DNA of 64,000 nucleotides, from contig NZ_OCNE01000001.1 in assembly GCF_900230195.1 (NCBI RefSeq), positions 248,001 through 312,000 of the forward strand, given 5' to 3'. The notes beneath the pieces were generated by a model. The model worked only from the letters and a program-made list of their open reading frames with translations, did no database searches and was not told where the DNA came from. Shown here piece by piece: positions 1-7,998 of the stretch; within the stretch, counting starts at the first letter, position 1, and each line of letters opens with the position of its first letter. Source of the stretch: Streptomyces zhaozhouensis (GTDB taxonomy: Bacteria > Actinomycetota > Actinomycetes > Streptomycetales > Streptomycetaceae). A program made the position numbers and the translations under genes.

Positions 1-750
1 GGCGAGCACCGCGATCTCGGTGGGGCCGGCCTCGGCGTCGATGCCGACGATGCCCTTGAGCAGGCGCTTCGCGGCGGCCACATACACGTTCCCCGGGCCG
101 GTCACCAGCCGGACCGGGCGGCACTCCTCCGTGCCGTGGGCGAACATCGCCACCGCCTGGGCGCCGCCCGCCGCGTGCACCTCGTCGACGCCGAGCAGCG
201 CGCAGGCCGCCAGGATCGTCGGGTGCGGCAGGCCGTCGCTCCACTCGACGCCGGGGGTGCGCTGCGGCGGGGAGGTGACCGCGAGGGAGCGGACGCCCGC
301 CTCCTGGGCCGGCACCACGTTCATCACGACGGAGGACGGGTAGACCGCCTGGCCGCCGGGGACGTAGAGGCCGACGCGCTCGACCGGCACCCACCGCTCG
401 GTGACCGTGCCGCCGGGGACGACGGTGACCGTGTGGTCCTCGCCGCGCTGCGCCGCGTGGACCGTGCGCGCCCGGCGGATCGACTCCTCCAGGGCGGCGC
501 GGACCCCGGGATCCAGCTCCTCCAGGGCGCGTGCCAGCGCCTCGGCCGGCACCCGGGTGCGGGTGAGGGTGACGCCGTCGAACCGCAGCGCGTAGTCGAC
601 CAGCGCCGCGGTGCCACGATGGCGCACGTCCTCGCAGATGGGCCGCACCTTCTCCAGGGCGGCCTCGACGTCGAGTTCGGCGCGGGGCAGCAACGCGCGG
701 TCGACGGCCTCGGAGGCCGGGTCGTCCCGCAGATCGATTCGCTTCAGCAC
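1..750 (-). CDS. hisD: Histidinol dehydrogenase, N-terminal 250 residues (cut by left edge)
   Basis: HisD oxidises L-histidinol to L-histidine in two NAD+-dependent steps, the last reactions of histidine biosynthesis in the cytoplasm. The minus-strand frame starts with GTG at 750 (reads V-L-K-R-I-D-L-R) and stays open to base 1, so the C-terminal part lies outside the window. The opening IDLRxD, the early [14 protein letters not shown] region and the following [11 protein letters not shown] are typical of actinobacterial HisD. The protein family is about 430-445 residues, so a little over half is visible. The gene is divergent from the LON-domain gene across a 93-base gap. In this group hisD normally heads a his operon, which would continue to the left. 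Identification is firm; the exact start is inferred from the conserved N-terminus, because no strong Shine-Dalgarno sequence is visible. Confidence 0.93.
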   Translation of the reverse strand, partial: MLKRIDLRDDPASEAVDRALLPRAELDVEAALEKVRPICEDVRHRGTAALVDYALRFDGVTLTRTRVPAEALARALEELDPGVRAALEESIRRARTVHAAQRGEDHTVTVVPGGTVTERWVPVERVGLYVPGGQAVYPSSVVMNVVPAQEAGVRSLAVTSPPQRTPGVEWSDGLPHPTILAACALLGVDEVHAAGGAQAVAMFAHGTEECRPVRLVTGPGNVYVAAAKRLLKGIVGIDAEAGPTEIAVLA

Positions 751-843
751 GTGTCACAGTCTCGCAGACGGGTACGACAGCGCCGCGGCACGTTTCACGA
801 TGCGGTCCCGGCGTTCCGGCTCGTACGGATAGGCTGGCCGGTT

Positions 844-1626
844 GTGACGACCACCCGCCTGCCTCTGTTCCCCCTCAACACCGTGCTGTTCCCTGGGCTC
901 GTCCTGCCGCTCAACGTCTTCGAGGCCCGCTACCGCGCCCTGCTCCGCGACCTGCTGGAGCTGCCGGAGAGCGAGCCGCGGCCCTTCGGGGTCGTCGCCA
1001 TCAGGGACGGACAGCTGGCGGTGCCGCGCGGCACCGGGCTGCCGGACGAGAGCGAGGAGTCCCCGCCCGACCCGACGGCCGGCTTCGGCGCCGACCCGAT
1101 GCGGAGCTTCTACGAGGTGGGCTGCGTCGCCGACGCCTCCACGATCCGCCCGCGCCAGGTCGCGGGCGAGGGCGAGGAGCCGGCGGAGGGGGGCGGGGGG
1201 CCCGCGAGCTACGAGGTGCTGGCCACCGGCACCAGCCGCTTCCGGCTGCTGTCGGTGGACGCCTCGGGCCCCTACCTCGTGGGCGAGGTGGAGCCGCTGG
1301 AGGAGGTCGCCGGGGAGGGCGCCGGCGCGCTCGCCTCCGGGGTGCTGCTCGCTTTCCGCCGCTACCAGAAGGCACTGGCCGGCGCGAACGAGCGGACGCT
1401 CGGCCCGGCGCAGGAGGCGCCCGACGACCCGGTGGTGGTCTCCTACCTGGTGGCGGCGGCGACGGTGCTGCACACCGCCGACAAGCAGCGGCTGCTCCAG
1501 GCGCCCGACACGGCCACCAGGCTGGCGGACGAGCTGCGGATGCTGCGGCAGGAGGCATCGTTGATCAGCAAGCTGCCCTCGGTGCCGGGCGCGGAGTACA
1601 CCGTCCGCCCGACCAGTCTGAACTGA
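844..1626 (+). CDS. LON peptidase substrate-binding domain protein (no protease domain)
   Basis: This 260-residue protein is a stand-alone LON N-terminal (PUA-like) domain. It opens with T-R-L-P-L-F-P-L-N-T-V-L-F-P-G and L-P-L-N-V-F-E-A-R-Y, the hallmark start of the domain. There is no AAA or Ser-Lys protease module, so it is not a Lon protease. Such proteins are thought to bind proteins or substrates; the role in Streptomyces is unknown. A variable acidic and Gly-rich insert lies around residues 65-120, before the domain resumes with Y-E-V-L-A-T-G-T-S-R-F. The GTG start was chosen because the domain begins within five residues of it. A possible -10 hexamer TAGGCT at 830-835 sits only 8 bases upstream, so the transcript may be leaderless. 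The next gene follows after 77 bases on the same strand. Confidence 0.88.
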   Translation: MTTTRLPLFPLNTVLFPGLVLPLNVFEARYRALLRDLLELPESEPRPFGVVAIRDGQLAVPRGTGLPDESEESPPDPTAGFGADPMRSFYEVGCVADASTIRPRQVAGEGEEPAEGGGGPASYEVLATGTSRFRLLSVDASGPYLVGEVEPLEEVAGEGAGALASGVLLAFRRYQKALAGANERTLGPAQEAPDDPVVVSYLVAAATVLHTADKQRLLQAPDTATRLADELRMLRQEASLISKLPSVPGAEYTVRPTSLN

Positions 1627-1703
1627 GACCGGCGGGGCCCGGTCGCCGGCCGGGCGGGACGGGACGGGACGTACGAGACAGGACGAGACGGGAGCGGACG
1701 GGC

Positions 1704-2192
1704 ATGGCTGGTGGGCGCGGCGGCGGCGGTACTCCGGCGACGGTGGCGGCGAGCCGGGCCGGGGTGGCGTTCCGCACGCACGCGTACCGGCACGATCCTT
1801 CGGCCGACGGCTACGGCGCCGAGGCGGCCCGGGCGCTGGGCCGGGAGCCGGCGCGGGTCTTCAAGACGCTGGTGGCGGAGGTGGACGGGGCGCTGACGGT
1901 GGCACTGGTCCCGGTCTCCGCCTCGCTGTCGCTGAAGGCGCTGGCCGCGGCGGTCGGCGGGAAGCGGGCGGCGATGGCCGACCCGGCGGTGGCGGAGCGG
2001 GCCACCGGGTACGTGCGAGGCGGGATCTCCCCGCTGGGGCAGCGGCGCCGGCTGCCGACCGTGCTGGACGCCTCGGCCGCCGAGCACCCCACGATCCTGG
2101 TGTCGGCCGGCCGCCGGGGCCTGGAGATCGAGCTGGCCCCGGCCGACCTGGCCGCGCTGACCGACGCCAGGACGGCGCCGATCGCCAGGTGA
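1704..2192 (+). CDS. ybaK: YbaK/EbsC-family Cys-tRNA(Pro) deacylase
   Basis: The 162-residue product belongs to the YbaK/EbsC family of small trans-editing enzymes that hydrolyse mis-charged tRNAs, classically Cys-tRNA(Pro). The family pattern is visible: R-V-F-K-T-L near residue 52 with the conserved lysine, then V-P-V-S, L-S-L-K-A-L-A-A-A-V-G, A-T-G-Y-V-R-G-G-I-S-P-L-G-Q near residue 100, and the closing L-E-I-E-L-A-P-A-D-L. Length matches the family (about 155-170). It lies 77 bases after the LON-domain gene on the same strand, which could mean co-transcription, and converges with the glycosyltransferase gene. ATG at 1704 follows a run of repeated GGACGGGAC-like sequence rather than a clear single SD. 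The editing substrate is inferred from the family, not shown by the sequence. Confidence 0.9.
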   Translation: MAGGRGGGGTPATVAASRAGVAFRTHAYRHDPSADGYGAEAARALGREPARVFKTLVAEVDGALTVALVPVSASLSLKALAAAVGGKRAAMADPAVAERATGYVRGGISPLGQRRRLPTVLDASAAEHPTILVSAGRRGLEIELAPADLAALTDARTAPIAR

Positions 2193-2204
2193 CCGACGGC
2201 CGGC

Positions 2205-2220
2205 TGACCCGGCCGGGTCA
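2205..2220. terminator. 16-base perfect palindrome at convergent gene ends
   Basis: TGACCCGGCCGGGTCA is a perfect palindrome between the end of the ybaK-like gene and the stop codon of the opposing glycosyltransferase gene; the last three bases are that stop. Position and symmetry suit a short bidirectional terminator. It has no U-tract, as is common in Streptomyces, and is short, so confidence is limited. Confidence 0.4.
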
Positions 2221-3636
2221 GCGGCCGGACAGCTGGACCTCGACGGTGCCCCTGGTGCCCCACTGGTTGATCCGGCGGCAGGTGAGCATGGCGTAGAGGT
2301 ACAGCGGGCGCAGCACCAGGACCCGCCAGGCGGCGGCCAGCGGGGCCGCGGCGTAGAGCAGCGCCAGGTCCCGGCGGCGCAGGTCGCCGCGGACGACGGT
2401 GAAGAGCCGCAGCGCCATCAGATAGCTCATCACCACGCCGACCACCACCCCCAGGAGCAGGACGGTACCGAGGTGCTCCCGGTACTCCGGGTGCAGCATC
2501 AGGGCGGCGGGGATGGCCAGGCCGAGCGCGATGTGCAGGTACTCGCCGACCGTCGTCCACCACACGACGCCGGTCGCCGGCAGGTAGCGCAGCCACCACA
2601 GGTGGCGGACCGTGGTGCCGCGCATCCAGCGCAGCTGCTGGCGCAGGTAGTGCGGCCAGCGCTCGGGCGCCAGGGTGAAGACCAGCGCGGACGGCTGGTG
2701 CACGGTGTCCCCCGCGAGCAGGGCATAGAAGGTGAGCATCGAGTCGTCGTTCATCTGCATCGGCCGGCCGCAGAACCGCTCGTTCTCGTACACCCCGGCG
2801 GCATCCCGAACGATCTCGGCCCGGTAGAAGGCGAGCGTCCCGGAGTTGATGGTCACCCGCCGCAGCACCGACTGGGCACTGCGCAGCCCCCGGGTGAACG
2901 GCAGGTAGAGCAGGCAGACCAGCCGGGTGAGGGCGTTGGCGTCGTGGTTGAGGACGACGACCTGCCCGGCGACCGAGCGCACGGCCGGGTCGGCGAACGG
3001 CTTGAGGCCCTCGGCGACGGCGTGCCGATCGAGCACCGAGTCGCTGTCCACGGTGACGAAGACGTCCGCGTCGTCGGTGGCCAGCACGTGCATCTGGGCG
3101 TGCCGCTTGCCGCGGTTGGCGGTCCGGTCCCAGGTGGCCTCGACGCCGTGGGCCGGGGCCAGGGCCAGAAGCTCGGCGCGCACCTCGGGGTAGGTCTCCG
3201 GCGAGCCGTCGGGCCGGGTGGAGCCGTCGTCCACCACCCGGAGCCGGGTGACCGGGCGGCTCTGGGTCAGCACGGAGTGCAGGCAGGCCCGGAGCGCGTC
3301 CGGGTCCTCGTTGTAGACGGGGACCTGCACGGTGATCGTGAGCGCGTCGAGGCCGGCGTCCGCCGGTGCCCGGCGGGGCCGTTCGAGCCAGGCCAGCGGA
3401 ACCCACCACAGCAGCAGGAAGGAGACCAGCCAGGGCAACGCCAGCGGGCCACCGGCGCCGTCCGGGCCGAGCGAGCGGAGCAGCGCGTAGCCGTGGGCCA
3501 GGACCCAGGCGAGGAAGCCGGTCAGCGGCAGCACGGCGAGCGGCACCAGCCAGCGTGCGGAGACGGCGCGCGCGGTCGGCGGGGGCGGTACCCCGGGCCA
3601 GCGGCCCGCCACCTCGCCGGCCGGCCGGGGCGTCAC
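2218..3636 (-). CDS. Processive membrane glycosyltransferase family 2, hyaluronan-synthase-like
   Basis: This 472-residue integral membrane protein probably polymerises a beta-linked surface polysaccharide from a nucleotide sugar. Two membrane segments (about residues 29-52 and 66-84) precede a cytoplasmic GT-A domain. Visible catalytic motifs are V-D-D-G-S (Asp136-Asp137), T-V-D-S-D-S (DSD 197-199), I-N-S-G-T-L-A-F-Y-R (about 263), M-N-D-D-S (297-298) and Q-Q-L-R-W (333-337), the acceptor and translocation signature of processive synthases. About four hydrophobic segments follow, forming the polymer channel. Order and motifs resemble class I hyaluronan, cellulose and chitin synthases, but the sugar cannot be read from sequence. 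No N-terminal signal peptide or partner PilZ domain is seen. The GTG start at 3636 overlaps the stop of the upstream 53-residue peptide by 4 bases (GTGA), implying translational coupling. Confidence 0.85.
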   Translation of the reverse strand: MTPRPAGEVAGRWPGVPPPPTARAVSARWLVPLAVLPLTGFLAWVLAHGYALLRSLGPDGAGGPLALPWLVSFLLLWWVPLAWLERPRRAPADAGLDALTITVQVPVYNEDPDALRACLHSVLTQSRPVTRLRVVDDGSTRPDGSPETYPEVRAELLALAPAHGVEATWDRTANRGKRHAQMHVLATDDADVFVTVDSDSVLDRHAVAEGLKPFADPAVRSVAGQVVVLNHDANALTRLVCLLYLPFTRGLRSAQSVLRRVTINSGTLAFYRAEIVRDAAGVYENERFCGRPMQMNDDSMLTFYALLAGDTVHQPSALVFTLAPERWPHYLRQQLRWMRGTTVRHLWWLRYLPATGVVWWTTVGEYLHIALGLAIPAALMLHPEYREHLGTVLLLGVVVGVVMSYLMALRLFTVVRGDLRRRDLALLYAAAPLAAAWRVLVLRPLYLYAMLTCRRINQWGTRGTVEVQLSGR

Positions 3637-3794
3637 CGGACCACCGGGCCGCGCCCCCTGCGGAACGACAGCCGCACCAGCCCCACCCCCAGCAGCACCA
3701 GCGTCACGCTGGCCACCGCCAGCCAGATCTGTCCCGTCGCCATCCCGGTGGCGGCCAGCGCGCCGCCCGATCCCCCGACCGATCCGTAGGGCAT
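3633..3794 (-). CDS. 53-residue membrane microprotein with LAATG sortase-like motif, coupled to the glycosyltransferase
   Basis: ATG at 3794 is preceded by GGGAGG 6 bases upstream, a strong ribosome site, and the frame ends exactly in the GTGA overlap with the glycosyltransferase start. The peptide begins M-P-Y-G-S-V-G-G-S-G-G-A, then has L-A-A-T-G (residues 13-17), a single hydrophobic segment (about 23-41) and a basic end (R-L-S-F-R-R-G-R). LAxTG, hydrophobic helix and basic tail is the layout of a sorting signal for class E sortases, as known for Streptomyces SrtE substrates. Unlike those substrates there is no N-terminal signal peptide or mature domain. It could instead be a small accessory subunit of the synthase, with the LAATG fortuitous. 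No function is assigned; being a real translated gene is likely from its ribosome site and coupling. Confidence 0.72.
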   Translation of the reverse strand: MPYGSVGGSGGALAATGMATGQIWLAVASVTLVLLGVGLVRLSFRRGRGPVVR

Positions 3795-3852
3795 GTGAAC
3801 CTCCCGCGTCGTGATCTCATTCGCCTGAGCAACGCCGACGGTAGGAGTCCGC

Positions 3853-3863
3853 GGGGGGGGGGG
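3853..3863. repeat. Homopolymer tract of 11 G
   Basis: Eleven consecutive G bases (C on the minus strand) lie in the 131-base gap upstream of the LAATG microprotein and glycosyltransferase pair. Runs this long are rare even in GC-rich DNA and are prone to length change during replication or to sequencing error. Confidence 0.9.
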
Positions 3864-3925
3864 CGCCGCACCACGGGGCGGGCGACGGAGTGACCCGCCG
3901 TCCAGCCGGGCGACCGGCGGGAGGG

Positions 3926-4588
3926 TCAGCCGGCGGCCGGGCCGGCCGGGGTCTCCCAGTGGGGCGGCCGCTCGGCGGGGCGGGGCTGTTCGTCGCGGGG
4001 CCCGAAGCCGGCGACGCAGAGCAGATGGACCAGCAGCGCGCCGAACGGGAGGCCGAACAGCACGCTGGGGGCGTTGAGTTCCAGCGGGGCGTCGAAGACC
4101 GCGCCGTCTTCCAGCTCGGCGACCCGACCCACCAGGTCGTCGCTGGGCCCGAGCATCATCCCCAGCTGCCACGCCAGCCAGGCGCCCAGCACCGCGCCCG
4201 TCGCGAGCCCGATCACCACCGCGACGCCGCCCGAGCGGCGTGCGAGAAAGGTCACCAGGCCGGCGACCGCGCCTACGCCGAGTCCCAGCAGCAGGAAGGC
4301 GCCGTCGGCCGCGATGGCCTGCTGCCCCTCGGAGTTGGCCAGCAGCACCTCGTCGCCGCGCAGCTCAAGCGGCACGCGCGGCGCCCGCCACGCCCACAGC
4401 AGCCCGAGCGCGACGGCCGTCACCACGGCCACCGGCACGGCGACCAGCGCGAGCTGGCGTATCTCCTCCGCCCAGTCGCGGTCGTTCCCCGGGGACGGCT
4501 GCGGCGGCGGGGTGGCCCAGGGGTCGTGGGGTGCTGCTCCCGTGCTGGTCACGGGGCGGTGCTCGGGCGTCGGCTGGGGAGAGTCCAC
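3926..4588 (-). CDS. Membrane protein, possibly DUF2567-like
   Basis: The 220-residue product begins with a Pro-rich, probably disordered segment of about 40 residues. It then has about four hydrophobic segments: one near residue 47-66 leading into L-L-W-A-W-R-A-P-R-V-P-L-E-L, a pair at about 92-135, and one near 175-197. A-A-D-G-A-F-L-L-L-G between the first two segments and the overall layout recall actinobacterial DUF2567 membrane proteins, but I cannot confirm that family by eye. GTG at 4588 (V-D-S-P-Q-P-T) is the best start, because no ATG or other GTG lies in the short upstream stretch. It lies 80 bases downstream of the ABC permease gene on the same strand and may be co-transcribed with the exporter. 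Function unknown. Confidence 0.72.
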   Translation of the reverse strand: MDSPQPTPEHRPVTSTGAAPHDPWATPPPQPSPGNDRDWAEEIRQLALVAVPVAVVTAVALGLLWAWRAPRVPLELRGDEVLLANSEGQQAIAADGAFLLLGLGVGAVAGLVTFLARRSGGVAVVIGLATGAVLGAWLAWQLGMMLGPSDDLVGRVAELEDGAVFDAPLELNAPSVLFGLPFGALLVHLLCVAGFGPRDEQPRPAERPPHWETPAGPAAG

Positions 4589-4668
4589 CCCGTCATCCTG
4601 CCAGGTACGGCCACCTGTTCGGTCTCGGGGACGACCGTTTGGCTGATGAGCCCACCGGTGCCCCCCGC

Positions 4669-5457
4669 TCAGGCCCGCGCGGCCCGGCGGTAGGCCCAGG
4701 TCGCCAGGGCGAGCGCGAGCACGCCGACGCCGGCGCAGACCCCGAGGTGGGCGACGACGAGCCCGGCGTCGGGCGCCGGCTCGAACATCTCGGCGAGCGC
4801 GTCGACCCCGTAGCTCGACGGCAGCAGCTCCCTGGTCCAGCGCAGCGGCTCCGGCAGCCGGCCGGCCGGGAGCACCCCCAGCAGCAGCGCCGCCGACATG
4901 CCCAGCTGCCCGGCGAGGGTGGCCAGTTCCGGCCGGGGCGCCAGCAGCCCGAGGGCCGCGCCGAGCCCGGCGAGCGCGGCGCCGGCCAGCGGCACCACCG
5001 CCAGCAGCAGCCACAGCCCGCCCAGCGGCAGCTGGTACAGCAGCGCCCCGGTGACGGCGGTGACCGCGACGCCGGGCACCGTGAACGAGGCGTAGGCGGC
5101 GGCGGTCCCCAGCACGACGGCCGCGGCGGGCACCGGCAGCGTCGCGTAGTGGTCGAGCCCGCCGGTGCGCAACTGTCCGAAGTACTGGGCGAGGAGGTTG
5201 AGCGCGACGAACGCCACCACCAGCACCGAGGAGCCGGCGACCACCGCGTTGGCCTCGGCACCCGCGCCTCCGTCCACCACCCCGCGCATCAGGATCATGA
5301 TCCCGATGGACTGGAACGTGGCGACGAACAGCAGCGGCACACGCGCCACCCGCGCCCGGGAGAGCTGCGCCCGGTAGACGGCCGCCAGCGCCGGCAGCGG
5401 CCGGGCGGACGGGGCCAGCGGGGCGCGCCCCTCGGGGACCTGGGCGGCCTCGGTCAT
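4669..5457 (-). CDS. ABC exporter permease (ABC-2 type)
   Basis: The 262-residue membrane protein has about six hydrophobic segments (approximate centres 50, 85, 130, 155, 185 and 245), as in ABC-2 type permeases. Its C-terminus ends in T-W-A-Y-R-R-A, a short cytoplasmic tail. L-P-S-S-Y-G-V-D-A-L near residue 210 matches the family's P-x-x-Y-x-x-D-A-L element before the last helix. It follows the ATP-binding subunit gene by 32 bases on the minus strand, so the two form a drug-, lipid- or polymer-export system typical of Streptomyces. ATG at 5457 (M-T-E-A-A-Q) is preferred; a slightly earlier GTG would add seven residues. Substrate unknown. Confidence 0.87.
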   Translation of the reverse strand: MTEAAQVPEGRAPLAPSARPLPALAAVYRAQLSRARVARVPLLFVATFQSIGIMILMRGVVDGGAGAEANAVVAGSSVLVVAFVALNLLAQYFGQLRTGGLDHYATLPVPAAAVVLGTAAAYASFTVPGVAVTAVTGALLYQLPLGGLWLLLAVVPLAGAALAGLGAALGLLAPRPELATLAGQLGMSAALLLGVLPAGRLPEPLRWTRELLPSSYGVDALAEMFEPAPDAGLVVAHLGVCAGVGVLALALATWAYRRAARA

Positions 5458-5489
5458 GGTGTGGTCGTCCCGGACTCGTTCGATCAGGG

Positions 5490-6506
5490 TCACTGGCGGG
5501 TCAGCCCCTCGCCCCGGCCGCCGAGGGCCAGATAGACGTCCTCCAGGCTGGGCGTCGCCAGGGTGAAGTCGTCCAGCGCGGCGAACGCCTCGCCCCGGGT
5601 GACCGTGGCGACCACCTCCCTGGCGCGTTCCTGCGGCAGCCGCAGTGTCCAGCGCCGGCCCGTGACCCGCGCCAGGGAGCGCAGCCGGTCGATCTCGGGA
5701 ACGGTCGACGGCGGCTCGCCGCGCCATACCAGGTCGAGGCGGACATGCGCGTCGACCAGCGTCTTCAGCCCGGCGGGGGTGTCGCAGGCGATGACCCGGC
5801 CGGCGTCGAGCACGGCGACCCGGTCGAGCACGGTCTCCGCCTCCAGCACGTTGTGGGTGACCAGCAGCACGGTGGCGCCCCGCTCGGCGCGGCGGCGGTC
5901 GATCGCCGACCACACGGCGCGGCGGGCCACCGGGTCCATCCCCGCGGTCGGCTCGTCCAGCACCAGCAGCGGGCGGTCGCCGGCGAGGGCCGCGGCCACG
6001 CAGGCCAGCCGCCGCTGCCCGCCGGAGAGCCGCTTCAGCGGACGGTCGGCCAACGGCTCGAGGCCCAGCTCGCCCAGCACCTCGTCGCGCGCGGCACGGG
6101 CGGCGGCGAGGTCGAGGCCGCGCAGCCTCGCCGTGGTCTCGGCGGCCAGCGAGACCGTCAACTCGTCGAGCGCGCCCGCCTCCTGACCGAGGTAGGCCAG
6201 CAGCCGGGAGGCCAGCTCGGGGTGGCGGACCACGTCGTGGCCGAGGAGCGAGACGGTGCCGGCGTCCGGCCGCAGCAGCCCGGTGAGCTGGCGCACCAGG
6301 GTGGTCTTGCCCGCGCCGTTGGGCCCGAGCAGGCCGAAGATCTCACCGGCGGTGATCCGCAGGTCCACGGCGTCGTTGGCCGGGCGCGGCGCGGGGCCGG
6401 CCGCCCGGCGGCGCCAACCGCCCGACGCACGGTAGGTCTTGGTGAGGCCACGGACGGTCACCACGGCGGGTGGGGTCGCTGGGTTGTCCGGATCGCGCGG
6501 TGCCAT
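5490..6506 (-). CDS. ABC transporter ATP-binding protein
   Basis: This ATPase should power the adjacent ABC-2 permease. It has a complete nucleotide-binding domain: Walker A G-P-N-G-A-G-K-T-T, Q-loop region Y-L-G-Q-E, signature L-S-G-G-Q, Walker B L-L-V-L-D-E-P-T-A-G-M-D and the H-switch V-T-H-N. A C-terminal domain of about 90 residues ends in T-P-S-L-E-D-V-Y-L-A-L-G-G, the usual tail of CcmA/DrrA-like exporter ATPases. A 15-residue Trp/Arg-rich insert (S-G-G-W-R-R-R) follows the first strand. ATG at 6506 gives 338 residues; an in-frame GTG at 6545 would add 13. Neither has a good ribosome site, so the start is uncertain while the identification is firm. Confidence 0.92.
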   Translation of the reverse strand: MAPRDPDNPATPPAVVTVRGLTKTYRASGGWRRRAAGPAPRPANDAVDLRITAGEIFGLLGPNGAGKTTLVRQLTGLLRPDAGTVSLLGHDVVRHPELASRLLAYLGQEAGALDELTVSLAAETTARLRGLDLAAARAARDEVLGELGLEPLADRPLKRLSGGQRRLACVAAALAGDRPLLVLDEPTAGMDPVARRAVWSAIDRRRAERGATVLLVTHNVLEAETVLDRVAVLDAGRVIACDTPAGLKTLVDAHVRLDLVWRGEPPSTVPEIDRLRSLARVTGRRWTLRLPQERAREVVATVTRGEAFAALDDFTLATPSLEDVYLALGGRGEGLTRQ

Positions 6507-6624
6507 CGTGGTCTGGGGCCCGGCCCGGCCGATGGAGGAGGCCACGGGCCGAGCCTACGCGGCGGCGGGCGCGCGGCGGACGCCGGGGCGCGCTTCCCGG
6601 GCGGCGCGCGGCGTCGGGGGAAGG

Positions 6625-7815
6625 TCAGGAAGGCGCGCGCTCGGCCCCGCTGCGGGTGTCCACCTCGCGCCAGAACCCGGCCCTGATGGCGTAACGGTCC
6701 TGCTCGTCGATCTGGTCGTCCTTGTGCGCCAGCAGGCCGAACCTGGCGGCGTAGCGCAGCAGTTCGCCGTCGATGCGGTGCGGGATACGCGGGTACTCGG
6801 TGGCCAGCTGGCGCAGCGGGGACTCGCCGGGCAGCCGCCCGGTCCAGCGGCGGGCGAAGACCTGCCCGACCTCGAACGGGTCGCCGCCGACCGCCGTGAT
6901 GTCCTCCTCGCGGTCGGCCCAGCGCTGCTCGGCGGTGGTGAGCTGGGCCAGCGTCGGCAGCGCCGCCGTCTCGGCTGACTCCTCCGAGGGGCCGCGCTCG
7001 ACCCAGCCCCGGTCGGACGACCAGCGCAGCGTCGCGGTCGCCGGCGGCGGCAGCGGGCGGCCGAGCGAGGCCAGGTCCTTGGGGGTGGGAACGCCCTTGG
7101 CGCTGGGCGCGGCGGCGGCCCGCTCCTCCTCCTCGCAGCCGGCCACCGCCGGCTGCGCGCCGCTGCCCTGGGGGGCGGCCGGCTGGTCGGCCGGCTCGCC
7201 CTTCTCCGGGAGCGGGGCCGCGAGGATCGCGGCGATGTCGCTGGCCAGGCCGCCCTCGGCGCGCGGCTCGCTGACCCGCACCGCACGGGTGATCCAGGCG
7301 CGGTCCAGCACCCGGCGCTCGTCGGCCTCCGCGACCAGGTCCTCGGACTGGTTGTAGTCGCCGTCGGCGGCCTGCACGGCCCAGAGGTGGACGGCGACCC
7401 CGTGCTCCTTGGCGGACATCAGGCCGGGCAGCAGGTCCCCGTCGCCGGTGACCAGCACGATGTCGGCACAGGCACGGTTGCGCGCCAGCTCGGTCAGCTC
7501 GGCGTGCATCGCGGCGTCCACGCCCTTCTGCGCCCACCGGCCGTCGCTGCGCGTCAACGCGCCGAGCCGCACGGTGACTCGGGGCATCACCCGCAGCCTG
7601 CGGTGCTCGGGCTGGGGGACGCGGTCGGGGGCGCCGTCGAACCAGTAGATCCGCAGCAGGTCGCAGCCGGTGTCGGCCTCGGCGCGCTCCCGCAGGCCCT
7701 GGATGAGTCTGGCGTGGTCCACGGTGATACGCGCACGCGCCGGCTCTCCGGCGAGCAGGCTGGCCGCGGCGCCCAACAGGTAGCCCGCATCGACCAACAC
7801 GACGCAGCGGTCCAC
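6625..7815 (-). CDS. NYN (PIN-like) domain protein, putative RNase
   Basis: Residues about 1-165 form a NYN domain, a PIN-like nuclease fold. The expected acidic residues are present: Asp9 in V-L-V-D-A-G-Y, Asp100 in Q-K-G-V-D-A-A-M, and Asp125/Asp127 in V-T-G-D-G-D-L. A low-complexity linker of about 100 residues follows. The C-terminal 110 residues (from about 285) contain F-A-R-R-W-T-G and I-P-H-R-I-D-G-E-L-L-R-Y-A-A and look like a separate helical, possibly OST-HTH-like, module. The GTG at 7815 was chosen over one 30 bases upstream because GGGAAGG lies 5 bases before it. Proteins of this type are common in Streptomyces but largely uncharacterised; RNA cleavage is inferred from fold residues. 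Confidence 0.85.
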   Translation of the reverse strand: MDRCVVLVDAGYLLGAAASLLAGEPARARITVDHARLIQGLRERAEADTGCDLLRIYWFDGAPDRVPQPEHRRLRVMPRVTVRLGALTRSDGRWAQKGVDAAMHAELTELARNRACADIVLVTGDGDLLPGLMSAKEHGVAVHLWAVQAADGDYNQSEDLVAEADERRVLDRAWITRAVRVSEPRAEGGLASDIAAILAAPLPEKGEPADQPAAPQGSGAQPAVAGCEEEERAAAAPSAKGVPTPKDLASLGRPLPPPATATLRWSSDRGWVERGPSEESAETAALPTLAQLTTAEQRWADREEDITAVGGDPFEVGQVFARRWTGRLPGESPLRQLATEYPRIPHRIDGELLRYAARFGLLAHKDDQIDEQDRYAIRAGFWREVDTRSGAERAPS

Positions 7816-7936
7816 GTGGCACCTTCCCTTCGCCGAACGTTTCACTGAGTCTGCCCGACGGGGCGGCCGTTATCTGTGCTACTCGATCTTCGGCGTGGCA
7901 AACAGGCCTTTCTCTTCCGGAATGCGAAGTATCGGG

Positions 7937-7946
7937 TCACATGTGA
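7937..7946. promoter_or_regulatory. Palindrome in divergent intergenic region
   Basis: TCACATGTGA is a perfect 10-base palindrome in the 183-base gap between the divergent NYN gene and the 47-residue protein gene, about 52 bases before the latter's start. It could be an operator. The rest of the gap shows no convincing promoter to my eye. Confidence 0.3.
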
Positions 7947-7998
7947 ATCTGGTGACGGCGCCCACTTCAGCCGGGGGACACCCAGCCAGGAGGCGATC

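Noticed and set aside
136..843. Plus-strand open reading upstream of the LON-domain protein, in frame with it.
   Set aside because: It runs antisense to hisD; the LON domain begins right at the GTG at 844, so the upstream extension is not real.
7917..7946. A sigma-R type promoter (GGAAT-N18-GTT) before the 47-residue protein gene.
   Set aside because: GGAAT is present but no GTT stands at the right distance.
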